27,847 nt of DNA, from the NCBI GenBank assembly GCA_003427395.1, contig BFEA01000028.1:982126-1009972 (forward strand), in the 5' to 3' direction. Below the pieces are notes generated by a model. It made no database searches. It was not told where the DNA came from and saw only the letters and a list, made by a program, of their open reading frames with translations. Shown one piece after another: positions 27,179-27,847 of the stretch. This stretch comes from Chara braunii (taxonomy: Eukaryota; Streptophyta; Charophyceae; Charales; Characeae). Numbering within the stretch: the stretch's first letter is position 1; each line of letters starts with the position of its first letter. Made by a program: the position numbers and the translations under genes.

Positions 27179-27410
27179 AACGTGGGCAGCCTTGTACGTA
27201 AGAGGCACAGTAAAAGGGGAGTTGCGAGAACAATGGAAGGGGTACCCCAAGGACAACTGAAAAACTGTCTAATTATAAAATTGATTTAATATGTTGGACT
27301 GTGACTGTCTCATCTCAAATGCTCTTGTTGTCTGCAATAGGACAAAGACTGCTTTGATTCTGAATCTATGCATCTGGGTGGAATTGGGGCTGTTGGGGGG
27401 AAAATCTATA
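27176..27410. other. No recognisable gene
   Basis: AT-rich to mixed sequence without domain or repeat match. Confidence 0.4.
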
Positions 27411-27435
27411 ACACACACACACACACACACACACA
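27411..27435. repeat. (AC)12 microsatellite
   Basis: Twelve AC units. Confidence 0.95.
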
Positions 27436-27783
27436 TGCTCTTGTGGAATTTGGCATAGTTCTCACAGTGGACTCGCTGAAGCACGAGGACAACATCCGAT
27501 TCTGCAGGTTGCGTGGCAGGAGGAGGTTCATGGCACTCCTGGTGTTGCAAACAGGTCGTGCGGTGTATTTTTGATTTGTGCTGGCGTTGTAGGTAGTCGC
27601 AGAGGGCGCTGAATTATTTTTTTAGACCATTGGCATGTGTGGCTTTTTTGTTACTGAAGCCTTTTGTGTTACGTGGTCAACCTTGCATTTTCTATTATAT
27701 AGTCTATCCCATATCTATACTTTTTCGTTATAGATGGTTTGTTATGATTTGTGGAGGAAACGAGAGAGTTCGGGTGCTTTAAC

Positions 27784-27784
<1 letters not shown>
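27436..27784. other. No recognisable gene
   Basis: A plus frame ending at 27574 (DSLKHEDNIRFCRLRGRRRF) reads like protein but is short, has no known motif and begins inside the AC repeat. Confidence 0.4.

Positions 27785-27847
<63 letters not shown>
27785..27847. repeat. (AC)n microsatellite at window edge
   Basis: At least 31 AC units, running out of the window. Confidence 0.98.

Noticed and set aside
27269-27574. Protein-like frames on both strands around the (AC)12 repeat
   Set aside because: Each starts or runs through the microsatellite, and no family is recognised.

Overview
This window looks like a gene-poor, repeat-dense piece of a draft eukaryotic nuclear scaffold. It has a 396-base N gap, single N calls, many long AC/GT/AG/AT microsatellites and several nested, decayed retroelements. 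I can support no host protein-coding gene, tRNA or rRNA. The element types (LINE with a plant-like C-terminal zinc region, Ty3/Gypsy, a Penelope-like RT with an N-terminal GIY-YIG domain, one plant-type TTTAGGG unit) fit the green lineage. From remembered sequence style a charophyte alga such as Chara is possible, but that is inference and unverified.

Layout. 1-3490: microsatellites, two copies of a ~125-bp dispersed repeat (A), a long imperfect hairpin (618-727), one copy of a repeat with TGGAGATCAT inverted ends (B), then a G-rich block followed by a pyrimidine-rich block. 3493-10391, minus strand: a nearly full-length but broken LINE (ORF1 with zinc knuckle; ORF2 with AP endonuclease, reverse transcriptase and C-terminal zinc region; poly-A tail). 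Its ORF1 is cut off by repeat B copy 2. 10613-15374: no gene; N gap, a 40-bp-arm inverted repeat flanked by microsatellites, foldback/MITE-like elements. 15375-17748, plus strand: a 5'-truncated second LINE of a diverged family, ending in GGGTTTAGGGTT plus poly-A.

17751-21262, plus strand: 3' part of a Ty3/Gypsy element that starts abruptly inside RT: RT thumb, RNase H, a PHD-like finger, integrase, then two small intact ORFs (X and Y). Pol/X and X/Y are each joined by an ATGA stop/start overlap. A polypurine tract followed by TG may mark the 3' LTR. 21571-24790, plus strand: a Penelope-like element with a small very basic ORF-A and an acidic ORF-B overlapping by TGATG, then a broken ORF-C with GIY-YIG nuclease upstream of RT (domain order permuted relative to classical Penelope). 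24791-27847: no gene; a neat 128-bp MITE with TAA target duplications, a G-quadruplex-rich cassette and three AC microsatellites.

The most interesting signals are the stop/start-coupled accessory ORFs in two unrelated retroelements, the PHD-like finger inside a Gypsy polyprotein, and the permuted GIY-YIG/RT element. Most large ORFs carry frameshifts or stops, so the copies here are fossils. Intact relatives elsewhere in the same genome would be needed to define the families.
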